DNA of 64,000 bases from the NCBI RefSeq assembly GCF_902728235.1, contig NZ_CACVBO010000001.1:1-64000 (forward strand), given 5' to 3'. Position numbers and translations under genes: made by a program. The DNA is from Lentimonas sp. CC4 (lineage in GTDB: Bacteria > Verrucomicrobiota > Verrucomicrobiia > Opitutales > Coraliomargaritaceae). The notes below the pieces were generated by a model. That model did no database searches and had not been told where the DNA came from. It saw only the letters and a program-made list of their open reading frames with translations. Below are positions 33,441 to 45,365 of the stretch, one piece after another (position 1 is the stretch's first letter; the number at the start of each line of letters is the position of its first letter).

Positions 33441-34151
33441 TCACGACCCAGTTCCCAGCACCTTACGCAAAAACAGCTCGCGATGAATCGGCGTCGCTCC
33501 ATGCGCATGCAAGGCCGCCCGATGCGCCGCCGTGCCATAGCCCTTGTGCTGCGCAAAGCCATATTCCGGATACTGCTTAGCCAACGCCAACATCTCACGA
33601 TCACGCGTGACCTTCGCCGCGATACTCGCCATCGCAATCGCCAACGATTTCCCATCGCCCTTCACGATACCCGTATGCGTATAGGGAAATGGCTTCAACG
33701 GGCGCCCATCCACGATAATGCGCACACCTCCAGCAGACTCAAACAAGGGTCCATCTGCGGCCAACAACGGCAACTCCCAGCCCTTCGCACGTGCAGCCAG
33801 GCCGTCCACAGCACGCCGCATTGCTAAACGGGTGGCACCTAAAATATTCAACTCTGCGATCTCTTCGACCGAGCCCGAGGCCACTTCAAAATCCAATAAG
33901 CCCCGATCGCGCAACTGCTCAATCACCGTAAGCTGATCAGCCCGCGCCGACGCACTCAACTGCTTCGAGTCATTAATCGCGGTGCTCAGCTCCACAGCTT
34001 GCGCCGACTCAAAAAACGCCCGCGCCAACACACAGGCGCCCGCCGTCACTGGCCCAGCCAAGCACCCACGCCCTGCCTCATCGATCCCGATCAACCAATC
34101 CACGGACTGAAGCTGCGCTAAATCATGTTGTTGTAGTTTGTTCATTTTCAA
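33441..34151 (-). CDS. rnhB: ribonuclease HII
   Basis: 236 residues. Removes RNA from RNA-DNA hybrids, including single ribonucleotides. Active-site motif GIDEAGRGCLAGPV with D and E, later D in LLAADG and D in VTRDREM; AQHKGYGTAAHRAAL is the family C-terminal signature. Start ATG 34151 or 34145. A second enzyme of the group, RNase HIII, is encoded 6 kb away. Confidence 0.95.
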   Translation of the reverse strand: MKMNKLQQHDLAQLQSVDWLIGIDEAGRGCLAGPVTAGACVLARAFFESAQAVELSTAINDSKQLSASARADQLTVIEQLRDRGLLDFEVASGSVEEIAELNILGATRLAMRRAVDGLAARAKGWELPLLAADGPLFESAGGVRIIVDGRPLKPFPYTHTGIVKGDGKSLAIAMASIAAKVTRDREMLALAKQYPEYGFAQHKGYGTAAHRAALHAHGATPIHRELFLRKVLGTGS

Positions 34152-34431
34152 AAGCCGATGATACTAGTCCTAAAGGAACACTCACAGTGCCAGCACTGTC
34201 CTTTTCAAATTCTGATGACACACATTCGCTAAGAGATCAAATCATACAATTAATTCCAAGGTCGCAGCCCATCATCACGTCGAAAACACTCCGTATTAAT
34301 AAATACGGAACCGTAAATAAAACATCAAAGAAAGTGAAATTCCGATCAAAATTTGCCCTTCCCTTGCATTACTCTATGTTCTGCGACACACCATGCCTCA
34401 AGCCCCTTAGGCGCTTTCACATGACTTGCCC

Positions 34432-37400
34432 ATGAAACTCTCAAAGCTCGCTATCGCCATAGGCGGCATCGCATCTGCCCTACTTATAACTGCACTGCTA
34501 AAAAACGAAATTGCTCAACCGACTGAAGGGATTAGCGGCACTGAACACTCTCTACAACCTGCGGAGATCGCTCAAGAACACGTGGCCACCCCAAAAAACG
34601 CAGCGAGTCCTAAGACAGAGACAACAGTGGAACAGCCCACAGAGCGAGTAGAGCCCCACACACATACATGGCCAACATCTATAGTCGAGGCTATCGAAAT
34701 TGCTCATCCTGATCAGATTGCGGCCATCAGGCATATTGTAAGATCGGTCGAGTTCGAAACCTACGCGAGTCTCTCGGAAGCTGACGCAGACAACCTGTTG
34801 AAATACGCACACGCGCTTCAATCAGCGGCTCCGCAACAGATCACCAACCTATGCTGGGCGCCGAGCACATCACCACATGTTCAAGCTGCATTCGAAGGCG
34901 TTCGCGCACTGGCGATCAGCGATGGCGAGAGCGATCCCCTCATTCCTCAGGCCATCTTTCAAGCAGATGTTCGCTGGACATCGACTGCCACCGACGGAAG
35001 CACAGGCAACGAAGGCACTCCAATCACACTGACATGGAGCTTCGTCCCAGATGGCACCATGATCAATAACAACAACGGCCAAACCTTAGCCAGCGACCTC
35101 ATCGCACAACTCAATACCACATACGGCGCTCCAACGACTGCGAATGACTACACGACCGCCGCCTGGTTCCCACTCTTCGAAGATGCCTTTGCCTCATGGG
35201 CGGCTGAGACAGGTAATAGATATATCTATGAACCAGCCGATGATGGTGACACATTCCCGATCCTAGGGTCCTCTTCAGGTGCATCAGGCAGCATCGGCAT
35301 ACGCGGCGACGTCCGCATCGCAGGCGTTTCGATCGATGGCAACAGCAACACACTCGCCTTCAACTATTACCCGAATTCTGGCGACATGGTCATCGATACT
35401 GCGGACACATCCAACTTTACAAACAATTCAACGACTAAAGCCCGATTCCTGAATACAATAGCCCACGAGCATGGTCATGGGCTGGGGCTCGGCCATGTTT
35501 GTCCGACAAATCAAACGAAATTAATGGAGCCATCGGTGACTACGAATTTCTCTGGCGTGCAATTTGATGACAGCCTCACCTCACAAGCACTTTATGGAGA
35601 CGGTTTCGAACGCAACGGCGCGAATAAAAACAACAATACCATCGCCACCGCACACGACCTTGGAGCGCTCAACGCAACGGGCACCGCTCAGAACGTAACT
35701 ATTGGAAATAGCAACGATATTGACATCTATCGCTTTCAAATTAGCTCGGCGCGCCAACTCAACATCACAGTCACCCCAACCGCTCAAGCCGCTTATACGG
35801 AGGGCGCCCAAAACGGAAGCAACTGCTCTGCAGGCACTTTGTTCGACCCAACGGATCGTCAGAATCTAAGTATTCGAGTCATTGATACCGATGGCACGAC
35901 TGTCATGGGCAGCTCAGACACGTCAGCGATCGGGCAAATTGAGACACTCAGCAACATCCAGCTGTTACAAACTGGGCAAGACTACTATGTCGAAGTCACC
36001 GGCGGTGGCGAAAACAGTGGGGACGCCAATAATGCGCAGCTCTATGCGCTCGACTTGGAATTAGTCGACCCCAGCGCCGTGCAGTTGAGCAACTTTACCA
36101 TCACACAAGAAAGCTGTGAGCCGAACAACGGTGTAGCCGACCCTGGCGAAACCATCACAGCATCCATCGACATCTCTAATATCGGAACTGAGGCAGCCTC
36201 AAATATCGATGTCACCCTTTCGGGAACTGCGAACCTAAGCATCATTGGAAGTGCCACTCAAAACATCGCCTCGCTCACAGCAGGCAGTTCCACAAGCCTA
36301 AGCTATACATTCATTCTCTCTGGAGAGTGCCAAGCGACTGAAACCATCCAATTCAGAGCGGACACTTCTACAGGATTCGTAGAGCTCAATCCTGAATTAA
36401 CTTTAGGAACCATCGGAGTCGTCTCCATCGAAAACTTCGACAGCACTACCGTCGGTCAAGTGCCCACGGGCTATACACAATCCTCAGATAATAGCGCGGC
36501 AGACTGGCAAACAGTCGCTTCAAATATCGGCTCTTCGCCAAACGCCGTCGCAACTCAAAACGCCAATTTCTCTGAAAACTCAGCGGTCTTAATTTCTCCG
36601 ACTTTGAACGAAGTAGCCGAGTCCACCACTATCGAATTCGACCACAGATACAATCTGAATAATAATATTAACGCTGGAGTGTTCGAAATCTCAATTAATA
36701 ATGGCCCATGGGTCGATTGGATCACCGCCGGCGGCACATTCGAACAGAATGGCTATGATGGAGTGACCTATACAACTGTAACCATCAACGATGTTCCCTA
36801 TGTGAATCCCGTCGGAGCAAACCGCGACGCATGGACCGGCGATTTAGGAAGCACCGTAACAACCATAGCGAAATTCCCACCGCTGTCCGTCGGTCAGTCA
36901 ACACGCGTGCGTTGGTTCATGGGAAGCCTATATTCCAACACGGGAAGTCATTCAGGCTGGTTCATCGACAACATCACCCTTCGCGGCCCTGTATGCTGCG
37001 AGACGATCATCCCCACGATTAGCGTCACAGCACCGAGCCCAACCGTAGAAGAGCTCACGCCCTCAACGACTGCCGATTTTGTCGTGACAGCCGATATGGA
37101 TGTCAGCAGCAACCTGACTGTCGCGTATACACTCTCGGGAGATGCCACCTCTACCAGTGACTTTGTCGCACTCGCAGGCACTGCAACCATCGATTCCGGT
37201 CAAGACAGCGTCTCCATCCCTGTCACAGCGATCACGGATAGTGAGATTGAAGGCGATGAAACACTGACACTAACACTGTCGCCCTCGGTCAACTACGGCA
37301 TCGATACCGCAACAGCGAGCATCACAATCAAAGACCTCCCATTCGACGAGTTCCGCAGTGACAACTTTGGAGCTGCCACCACAAATATCGCCGATGCTGC

Positions 37401-37728
37401 AGACTTCGACTTCGATGGCATTCAGAACTTAGTCGAGTATGCGTTCCGCCTCGATCCCACCAATTCAGACACACTTCCGTTCAGCCTAGTCGTGCAAGGA
37501 TCGGAAGGCGCCACGCTCGACCTGACCTACTACGAAGACACCGAGCTCAGCGACGTCGGGTATATCGTCGAAACGTCAACAACACTTACCCCAGAGTCAT
37601 GGACCATCGTAGGAGTCACCATTACAGCAGGCAGCACAACAAATGGCTTACAAACAAAGACCGCGTCGGTCGACATCGATGACCAGCCGAGGTTCATACG
37701 TATTCGAATCGAACGAACGGCGCCATAG
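34432..37728 (+). CDS. large secreted zinc metalloprotease with Calx-beta-like domain
   Basis: 1098 residues from ATG 34432. N-terminal signal or anchor segment (KLAIAIGGIASALLITALL), a linker rich in T, P and E, then a catalytic domain with HEHGHGLGLGH (HExxHxxGxxH metzincin motif, about residue 345) followed by an M-turn candidate KLMEPSV. Downstream are a PPC-like beta domain (NDIDIYRFQI...), a CARDB-like segment (about 545-640), a jelly-roll-like part (680-850), a Calx-beta-like repeat (865-960) and a C-terminal module DFDGIQNLVEYAFRLDPTNSD found on many secreted verrucomicrobial proteins. No PEP-CTERM tag. Extracellular protein degradation is the likely job. Confidence 0.88.
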   Translation: MKLSKLAIAIGGIASALLITALLKNEIAQPTEGISGTEHSLQPAEIAQEHVATPKNAASPKTETTVEQPTERVEPHTHTWPTSIVEAIEIAHPDQIAAIRHIVRSVEFETYASLSEADADNLLKYAHALQSAAPQQITNLCWAPSTSPHVQAAFEGVRALAISDGESDPLIPQAIFQADVRWTSTATDGSTGNEGTPITLTWSFVPDGTMINNNNGQTLASDLIAQLNTTYGAPTTANDYTTAAWFPLFEDAFASWAAETGNRYIYEPADDGDTFPILGSSSGASGSIGIRGDVRIAGVSIDGNSNTLAFNYYPNSGDMVIDTADTSNFTNNSTTKARFLNTIAHEHGHGLGLGHVCPTNQTKLMEPSVTTNFSGVQFDDSLTSQALYGDGFERNGANKNNNTIATAHDLGALNATGTAQNVTIGNSNDIDIYRFQISSARQLNITVTPTAQAAYTEGAQNGSNCSAGTLFDPTDRQNLSIRVIDTDGTTVMGSSDTSAIGQIETLSNIQLLQTGQDYYVEVTGGGENSGDANNAQLYALDLELVDPSAVQLSNFTITQESCEPNNGVADPGETITASIDISNIGTEAASNIDVTLSGTANLSIIGSATQNIASLTAGSSTSLSYTFILSGECQATETIQFRADTSTGFVELNPELTLGTIGVVSIENFDSTTVGQVPTGYTQSSDNSAADWQTVASNIGSSPNAVATQNANFSENSAVLISPTLNEVAESTTIEFDHRYNLNNNINAGVFEISINNGPWVDWITAGGTFEQNGYDGVTYTTVTINDVPYVNPVGANRDAWTGDLGSTVTTIAKFPPLSVGQSTRVRWFMGSLYSNTGSHSGWFIDNITLRGPVCCETIIPTISVTAPSPTVEELTPSTTADFVVTADMDVSSNLTVAYTLSGDATSTSDFVALAGTATIDSGQDSVSIPVTAITDSEIEGDETLTLTLSPSVNYGIDTATASITIKDLPFDEFRSDNFGAATTNIADAADFDFDGIQNLVEYAFRLDPTNSDTLPFSLVVQGSEGATLDLTYYEDTELSDVGYIVETSTTLTPESWTIVGVTITAGSTTNGLQTKTASVDIDDQPRFIRIRIERTAP

Positions 37729-37849
37729 AGCCGGCCTCAAAGAAACACCTCTGCTGTCGTCAGTTCATGACAGTCGCCAATGCTGTGACTCTCGGAAAAT
37801 CGAGAATTCACCGATATATTTGTTTATCACAAAAATTTGGTTAGGATAG

Positions 37850-40093
<2,244 letters not shown>

Positions 40094-40102
40094 GATGCCA
40101 CA

Positions 40103-40205
40103 TTCGTAGGGGCTTTGCTCGCGAAGACCGCGCAAAGGCCGTAAGCGCACGAAGTCTTGCAGGTTCTGCTGCCTTCGCGGTTCGCGCAAGCACGCCCCCT
40201 ACGGG
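40103..40205. repeat. intergenic imperfect inverted repeat, ~100 bp
   Basis: The ends pair: CGTAGGGGCTTTGC... with ...GCACGCCCCCTACG, and inner CGCGAAGACCGCG with CGCGGTTCGCG. It can form a long interrupted hairpin after katG. A similar GTAGGG...CCCTAC structure occurs at 57995-58088. Confidence 0.7.
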
Positions 40206-40256
40206 AAGATGTTTCGCGAAGGCCGCGACAACACCAACGGCTCCAACATCAAACAA

Positions 40257-40288
40257 CAAAAGCCCCGTCTAACCAGACGGGGCTTTTT
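40257..40288. terminator. bidirectional intrinsic terminator
   Basis: AAAAGCCCCGTCT, loop AACC, AGACGGGGCTTTTT: a perfect 10-base GC-rich stem flanked by A and T runs on both sides, so it can end both katG (rightwards) and rnhC (leftwards). Confidence 0.92.
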
Positions 40289-40295
40289 CGTATCT

Positions 40296-41300
40296 CTACT
40301 TAAACTTCGACCAAGCTGGCTTCTTCGGCGGCTCCAAGCCTTGCGCCTCATAGGCCGTCTTAAAATGCATCTTCGCATAGCCCGCCAACTCGCCTGGCCC
40401 TTTCGCTGCGACGATCTTCTTGGCCTGCTCGAGCACTTTCCCGCTCGCACCTTTCATTAAAGGCTCGCCGAGAATCGGCTGCAGTTCGTCGGAGAGTCGC
40501 TTCATCTCACGCACGTAAATCGCACGCGCCACGATCGATGCCGCAGCCACCACCGGATCGGACTCCGCCTTCGTGCGGCTCACCAATTTGAAATCTTTAC
40601 GCTCAGCGACATACGCATCCACCAGTTTTTCTTTGGTAAATTGGTCGAGCAAGCCCCACGGCGCTGGGCGTTTATCCAGCGCCTCATTGAGACCGCGACC
40701 ATGATACCACGCGAGCAGCTTGTTTAGATTACTGCCAAACTTCTTATACAAATGGTTGTATTTCGTCATCCGCGCAAACGCAGTCGCAATCACCACGCCC
40801 TTGGTTTGACGAATCAACTTATCCAGCTTCAAAATCGTGTTGTCCGTGATCTTCTTACTATCACAGACGCCCGCCTCGATCCATTCGCGCACCATCGCTT
40901 CGTCCGCCACCACACAGGCAACGACCAGCGGCCCGAACAAGTCGCCCTTACCACTCTCGTCACAACCAGCATGCAGTGTGAACCACTCGGGATTATGCAC
41001 ATCGTCGTAGCCTAGACGCGCCTCGCCCGTGATCTCGGCTTCCAAAATATCACGCACAAAATCTTCGGTCTTCTTGCCCTGCACGACCAGCTTGCCACTC
41101 TGATAGCCGACCACATTCACACCCTCGCCCTTAAAAGCGAACTGCGAATAAGCCACATCGTAATGCATCCACTTACCCGCCGGAGCCGAATCCAAGCGTT
41201 CGCCCAACGCCTCAAGCTGCTCTTGGCTCAGCTTGATCGTATAAATCTTTTTAACTTTTGGACCTTCGTCCTCCGTCTTCGGTGTTTTCTTTTTCGGCAT
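40296..41300 (-). CDS. rnhC: ribonuclease HIII
   Basis: 334 residues. The motif GCDESGKGDLFGPLVVA with D-E-S-G-K-G-D is diagnostic of RNase HIII rather than HII; the N-terminal 100 residues carry the TBP-like substrate-binding domain (KKIYTIKLSQEQLEALG, GVNVVGYQSGKLVVQGK). SDPVVAAASIVARAIYV supplies further conserved residues. An unusual basic start (MPKKKTPKTEDEGPKVKK) precedes the domain. Some bacteria keep both HII and HIII; here both are present. Confidence 0.93.
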   Translation of the reverse strand: MPKKKTPKTEDEGPKVKKIYTIKLSQEQLEALGERLDSAPAGKWMHYDVAYSQFAFKGEGVNVVGYQSGKLVVQGKKTEDFVRDILEAEITGEARLGYDDVHNPEWFTLHAGCDESGKGDLFGPLVVACVVADEAMVREWIEAGVCDSKKITDNTILKLDKLIRQTKGVVIATAFARMTKYNHLYKKFGSNLNKLLAWYHGRGLNEALDKRPAPWGLLDQFTKEKLVDAYVAERKDFKLVSRTKAESDPVVAAASIVARAIYVREMKRLSDELQPILGEPLMKGASGKVLEQAKKIVAAKGPGELAGYAKMHFKTAYEAQGLEPPKKPAWSKFK

Positions 41301-41346
41301 GGTGTGAGATCAGGTGGCTCGCAAAGTTAAGAAGTAAGGACATTCA

Positions 41347-41371
41347 GAGTTCGACGTTCAATGTTGAATTC
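41347..41371. repeat. heptamer tract (GTTCGAC/GTTCAAT type)
   Basis: GAGTTCGACGTTCAATGTTG: units GTTCGAC, GTTCAAT, GTTGAAT. Related tracts occur at 28175-28196 and 44163-44198. Confidence 0.65.
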
Positions 41372-41400
41372 AACTCGTGCAGCGACTCTTTAAAAGTGAT

Positions 41401-41418
41401 ACAGACATTCCTGTCTGT
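41401..41418. repeat. 18-bp palindrome ACAGACATTCCTGTCTGT
   Basis: Perfect copy, 45 bases before the lipoprotein gene. Confidence 0.85.
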
Positions 41419-41462
41419 CTACCATCGAAACATCACCAGATGACCACCTCATTACTTTAAAT

Positions 41463-42212
41463 ATGATCCGACTACGCCCCCTGACTCTCTCCCTGTTACT
41501 TCTCTGCTGCGCTGGATGCCATCATAAGCACCGAGAGTATTCCGTGTTTACACCAACGAAACAGGCGGAAGAAGGCGCACCCCAGATCTACAGTCAGACG
41601 AATCAATCCACTTTCAAAAAAGAGCAGCTTCGGATGGAGGTGAACGGCGATGTTGCGTTTCAACAAGGTGAGATCGTCGAGTGGACACCTGAAGCGTGGG
41701 TGCGGGTCACTAAAAAGGTCGGCCGCACAGAGCAAGAAGCCTTGCTCTCAGAAAAAGACGGACTGTGGCAGCTACAGATCAAACGCGATGCTGTTCTAGT
41801 GCCCGACACAATGGAAAACCAACCATGGGTCACAGAAGTCATCAAAAGTCTACTGCCAGAGACCGCAGCCGAGCTAGCGGAAAAAGCGGCGGATACCGAG
41901 GACGTCGATGAGCTCTTGGGGATACTAGACTCGGTCAAGACAGTGTCATTTGATTCGAACAAAGTAACCATTCTAGACAGTATCGCTCAAAAAGAAAAGT
42001 TGCCAGAAGCAGCTCAACTACGAGTGGCTCAGTTAGCCTTCGATGATTTGAATTTCAACTCGGATCAAATGACAGTCTTGCTGCAATTGATCGAAAACCC
42101 TGCGTTATCAAAGCGCACGATCAAATACATCACCTCTCGAATCGATAACTTATCCTTCGAGTCCGACAAGTCACAGCTGCAGTCCGCTCTATTACAGGCA
42201 TTGCTCAATTAA
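41463..42212 (+). CDS. lipoprotein, DUF4476-like
   Basis: 249 residues. Lipoprotein signal: MIRLRPLTLSLLLLCCAGC with lipobox CAGC. The first half (residues 20-115) has beta character; the second half contains repeated helical LDSVKTVSFDSNKVTIL / LAFDDLNFNSDQMTVLL / IDNLSFESDKSQLQSALL units, the pattern of DUF4476-type proteins. Function unknown; expected attached to a membrane facing the periplasm. Confidence 0.8.
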   Translation: MIRLRPLTLSLLLLCCAGCHHKHREYSVFTPTKQAEEGAPQIYSQTNQSTFKKEQLRMEVNGDVAFQQGEIVEWTPEAWVRVTKKVGRTEQEALLSEKDGLWQLQIKRDAVLVPDTMENQPWVTEVIKSLLPETAAELAEKAADTEDVDELLGILDSVKTVSFDSNKVTILDSIAQKEKLPEAAQLRVAQLAFDDLNFNSDQMTVLLQLIENPALSKRTIKYITSRIDNLSFESDKSQLQSALLQALLN

Positions 42213-42261
42213 TCGCAGCCATCGCACGTAACAGGCTGTTAGGCTCTATCGATTGAATCGC

Positions 42262-43041
42262 TCAGTCATAAAAACTCGGGCCACCGCCCTTCCAGCCGAC
42301 CTTTGCATGCTCATATAACGAGCATGACAATTGATCCTTCGCAGACTTGATCGCACTCTCCAGCTCATATGGTTCCAACGCGAGATGCGCCGCAATCAAC
42401 GCACTCAGCGCGCATCCTGTGCCGCGCGTATTCAGAGTCTCAACACGCTCGTCACGATGACAATATCGGCGACCATCTGGATAAAACAACCAGTCATCGC
42501 AATTCTCCCCCGTGGCATGCCCGCCTTTCAATAAAATCGCCTGACCACTCGATCTCGCCAGTTCAGCGCCTGCCTCCCACGCGTCATCAGCGATGCCAGA
42601 CAAAATCTCAACCTCATCGAGGTTCGGCGTCGTCAACGTCGCGCGCGGCATCAAGCCGGTGCGCAAGGCTTCGATCGCTTCGATCTCTAGTAAACGCGTG
42701 CCACTACTCGAGCACATCACTGGATCTAACACATAGGGAATATCGGGATACTCACTCAAGACTTGAGCGACCCGACACACAATCTCAACACTGCCGAGCA
42801 TACCGCTCTTAATCGCTTTCACATCATACGACTTGAGCATGGATCGAAGCTGTTGCTCTACAAAGTCGGGCGACATCAGCTCAACCGACTCCACCCCCTT
42901 TGGACCCTGCAGAGTCACCGCAGTCAACACGTTAAGCGGAAAACAACCGCAGCAGTGAATCGCGCGATTGTCTGCCTGCATCCCTGCGCGCCCTGAACTA
43001 TCAGAGCCCGAAATCGTTAAGACATGAGGTGGTGCGTTCAT
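42262..43041 (-). CDS. thiD: hydroxymethylpyrimidine/phosphomethylpyrimidine kinase
   Basis: 259 residues. Phosphorylates HMP and HMP-P for thiamine synthesis. Ribokinase-fold features: TISGSDSSGRAGMQAD at the N terminus, VLDPVMCSSSG, TPNLDEVEIL and the ATP/anion-hole motif NTRGTGCALSALIAA. Last gene of the leftward thiamine cluster; its start is one base from the stop of the preceding gene. Confidence 0.95.
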   Translation of the reverse strand: MNAPPHVLTISGSDSSGRAGMQADNRAIHCCGCFPLNVLTAVTLQGPKGVESVELMSPDFVEQQLRSMLKSYDVKAIKSGMLGSVEIVCRVAQVLSEYPDIPYVLDPVMCSSSGTRLLEIEAIEALRTGLMPRATLTTPNLDEVEILSGIADDAWEAGAELARSSGQAILLKGGHATGENCDDWLFYPDGRRYCHRDERVETLNTRGTGCALSALIAAHLALEPYELESAIKSAKDQLSCSLYEHAKVGWKGGGPSFYD

Positions 43042-43042
43042 C

Positions 43043-44152
43043 TTACAACGCAGCCGCCCAAGCCTGCATGCCCCCTTTCAAGCTATAAATCCGCGAAAAA
43101 CCATACTGCGCTCGCAAGACATGCAGCGCCTTCAAACTACGTCCTCCGGCTTTGCAATACACTACGGTCGGCCGATCCAGTTGCAGGCCAAACTCTGTTA
43201 TATCCGCCGTCTGCTCAAGTATTTCACCGAGTGGAATATGCACTGAATCGATTTTAAACAGCGCACGCTCCCAAGATTCTCGCACATCAATCACCTGAAT
43301 CGCACTCGCATTAATCGCCCGCAGCGCGCGGAGTGCATCCACCGCAATCTCCTCCTCCACATCCTCTTCCGGCAACGAACAGCAATACTGTAACTCTGTC
43401 AGTTCCGTCACGTCAGCCACCTCAGGCACACGCTCAAAGCGCACCGTCGTCTGACTCATCTTCAGCGCATCGTAGATTAATAGCCGACCAGACAAAGGCT
43501 CACCAATCCCCGTCAGCACTTTGATCGCTTCGGTGGCTTGGATCACTCCAATCATCCCAGGCAAAACACCGAGCACTCCCACCTCGGAGCAATTGGGCGC
43601 ATCCTCTGGTCGGGGTGGCTCTGGAAAGAGACAGCGATACGTCGGGCCGCCTTCATAATTAAAGACACTCGCTTGTCCTTGAAAGGCCTGCAACGCACCA
43701 TAGATCAAAGGCTTGCCTGCCAAGACACAGGCATCGTTCACCAAATACCGTGTAGTAAAATTATCTGAACCATCCAGCACCACATCATACGCCCCGATCA
43801 GCTCTAAAGCATTCGCGATAGTTAGACGCGTGGCATGCACCTCGCAGCACACATCCGGATTCATTGCCAACAGCCGCGCCGCCGCAACCTCCGCCTTGGA
43901 CTGCCCCACATCCGATTCCGCAAACAAAATCTGCCGCTGCAAATTCGAACGACACACGCGGTCATCATCGACAATCCCCAGCGTGCCCACTCCTGCAGCC
44001 GCCAAATACTGCAACGCCGGACAACCAAGCCCACCCGCGCCGACCACCAGCACACGCGCCGTTTTCAGCTTCAGTTGAGCGACTTCGCCAAACCCAGGTA
44101 AAGTCAAATGACGCTGGTAGCGCTCGATTTCAGATTTCCTCAATGTAGTCAT
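43043..44152 (-). CDS. ThiF/MoeB-type adenylyltransferase with rhodanese domain
   Basis: 369 residues. An E1-like domain (GAGGLGCPALQYLAAAG nucleotide loop, SNLQRQILF, LDGSDNFTTRYLVNDAC) adenylates the C-terminal glycine of a sulfur carrier, here most likely ThiS. A C-terminal rhodanese domain (about 270-369) carries the Cys loop VVYCKAGGRS and may pass sulfur. The usual E1 zinc cysteines appear altered: no CxxC near ...PTYRCLFPEPP and ELQYCCSLP instead. ATG at 44152 chosen; a TTG at 44161 would add three residues. Confidence 0.9.
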   Translation of the reverse strand: MTTLRKSEIERYQRHLTLPGFGEVAQLKLKTARVLVVGAGGLGCPALQYLAAAGVGTLGIVDDDRVCRSNLQRQILFAESDVGQSKAEVAAARLLAMNPDVCCEVHATRLTIANALELIGAYDVVLDGSDNFTTRYLVNDACVLAGKPLIYGALQAFQGQASVFNYEGGPTYRCLFPEPPRPEDAPNCSEVGVLGVLPGMIGVIQATEAIKVLTGIGEPLSGRLLIYDALKMSQTTVRFERVPEVADVTELTELQYCCSLPEEDVEEEIAVDALRALRAINASAIQVIDVRESWERALFKIDSVHIPLGEILEQTADITEFGLQLDRPTVVYCKAGGRSLKALHVLRAQYGFSRIYSLKGGMQAWAAAL

Positions 44153-44162
44153 ATCCTTCAAA

Positions 44163-44198
44163 GTTAAACGTTCAAAGTTCGATGTTCAACGTTCGACG
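44163..44198. repeat. heptamer tract forming the end of thiH
   Basis: Units GTTCAAA, GTTCGAT, GTTCAAC, GTTCGAC on the plus strand. It overlaps the last codons of thiH and its stop. Confidence 0.75.
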
Positions 44199-45330
44199 AG
44201 CTTGACGAGTCGAAGCCATCATAGGTCGCATCCCAATCTTTCCAGACCACTTCATAGCCTCCCTGACGTAGCATGCTAGCCACCTCCGCCGGACTACGAT
44301 CATCCGAGATCTCAAACTGCTCTAGCGTCTGTGGATCAACGGCATAGCCACCTGGATTCGTCTTAGAACCTGCGCTCAACGTAGTAATCCCCAACTTGTG
44401 TGCATGATCACGGAAGGATGCATGCTCACGGGTCGACATCGATAGCTCCACCTCGGAACTCAGCATTCGATACGCACACACTAATTGCACCAGATCACGA
44501 TCTGTCATCACTGAGACAGGCTCAAAGTCGCCTTCGTGCGGTCGTATGCGGGGAAACGACAAACTGTAGCGAGTCTTCCAATACGTCTGCTCCATGTAAC
44601 GCAGATGTGTCGCCACCATGAACGAATCCGTGCGCCAATCATCCAGACCATACAATGCGCCCAATCCGATTTTCTTCACCCCTGCACGACCCAAGCGATC
44701 AGGCGTCTCCAAGCGATACTCAAAGTTGCTCTTCATCCCCTTCGGGTGATACGTTGCGTAGGACGCACGGTTATACGTTTCCTGATAGACCAACACCGAA
44801 CTCAGACCGGCATCGATCAACGCCTCATACGCATCCTGATCCAGTGGCTGCACTTCCATTGAAATGCTGGAGAATTGACGCCGCGCGATCTCAAAGGCTT
44901 TTTTCAAATACGGCACACCCACACGCACATTCGCTTCTCCAGTAACAAACAGCACGTGATCCATCCCCAAGGCTTTGACCGCCTCTAACTCTTGCTCAAT
45001 CTCAGACTCATTGAGAATTTTCCGTGGGATTTTGTTATTCGCGCTAAAGCCGCAATACGTGCAAATATTACTGCACACATTCGACAGATACACTGGCGCA
45101 TACATCTGCTGCGTATAGCCAAACCGCTCCACCGTCCGTGTATGACTGATCCGCGCCATTTGCTCCAAAGAGTCAGCCGCAGCAGGCGAGATCAGCGCTT
45201 GAAAATCCTCCAGCGTCAACTGCCCGACTGGCCGTGCCAAAGCACGCTCCACATCACTCGCTTGCTTCGCGAGAATTGCAGCCTTGGTCGTCTGCCAATC
45301 CAGACGATTTAATGTATCAATAAAACTCAT
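44164..45330 (-). CDS. thiH: tyrosine lyase, 2-iminoacetate synthase
   Basis: 388 residues. Radical-SAM enzyme that splits tyrosine to make the dehydroglycine used by ThiG. Cluster motif NVCSNICTYCGFS (CxxxCxxC). Partner motifs GEANVRVGVPYL, VYQETYN and RPHEGDFEPVSVMTDRDLVQ fit ThiH. ATG 45330 (MSFIDTLNRLDW) is preferred over the open frame to 45411. The last residues SSSSSNVEHRTLNV come from a heptamer repeat rather than family sequence. Confidence 0.94.
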   Translation of the reverse strand: MSFIDTLNRLDWQTTKAAILAKQASDVERALARPVGQLTLEDFQALISPAAADSLEQMARISHTRTVERFGYTQQMYAPVYLSNVCSNICTYCGFSANNKIPRKILNESEIEQELEAVKALGMDHVLFVTGEANVRVGVPYLKKAFEIARRQFSSISMEVQPLDQDAYEALIDAGLSSVLVYQETYNRASYATYHPKGMKSNFEYRLETPDRLGRAGVKKIGLGALYGLDDWRTDSFMVATHLRYMEQTYWKTRYSLSFPRIRPHEGDFEPVSVMTDRDLVQLVCAYRMLSSEVELSMSTREHASFRDHAHKLGITTLSAGSKTNPGGYAVDPQTLEQFEISDDRSPAEVASMLRQGGYEVVWKDWDATYDGFDSSSSSNVEHRTLNV

Positions 45331-45365
45331 GCTAAAACAGATTGAATATAGTTTACCACGGAGAA

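Noticed and set aside
34187-34435. 82-codon frame upstream of the metalloprotease
   Set aside because: No ribosome site, no family, and it overlaps the protease start; more likely the 5' untranslated region.
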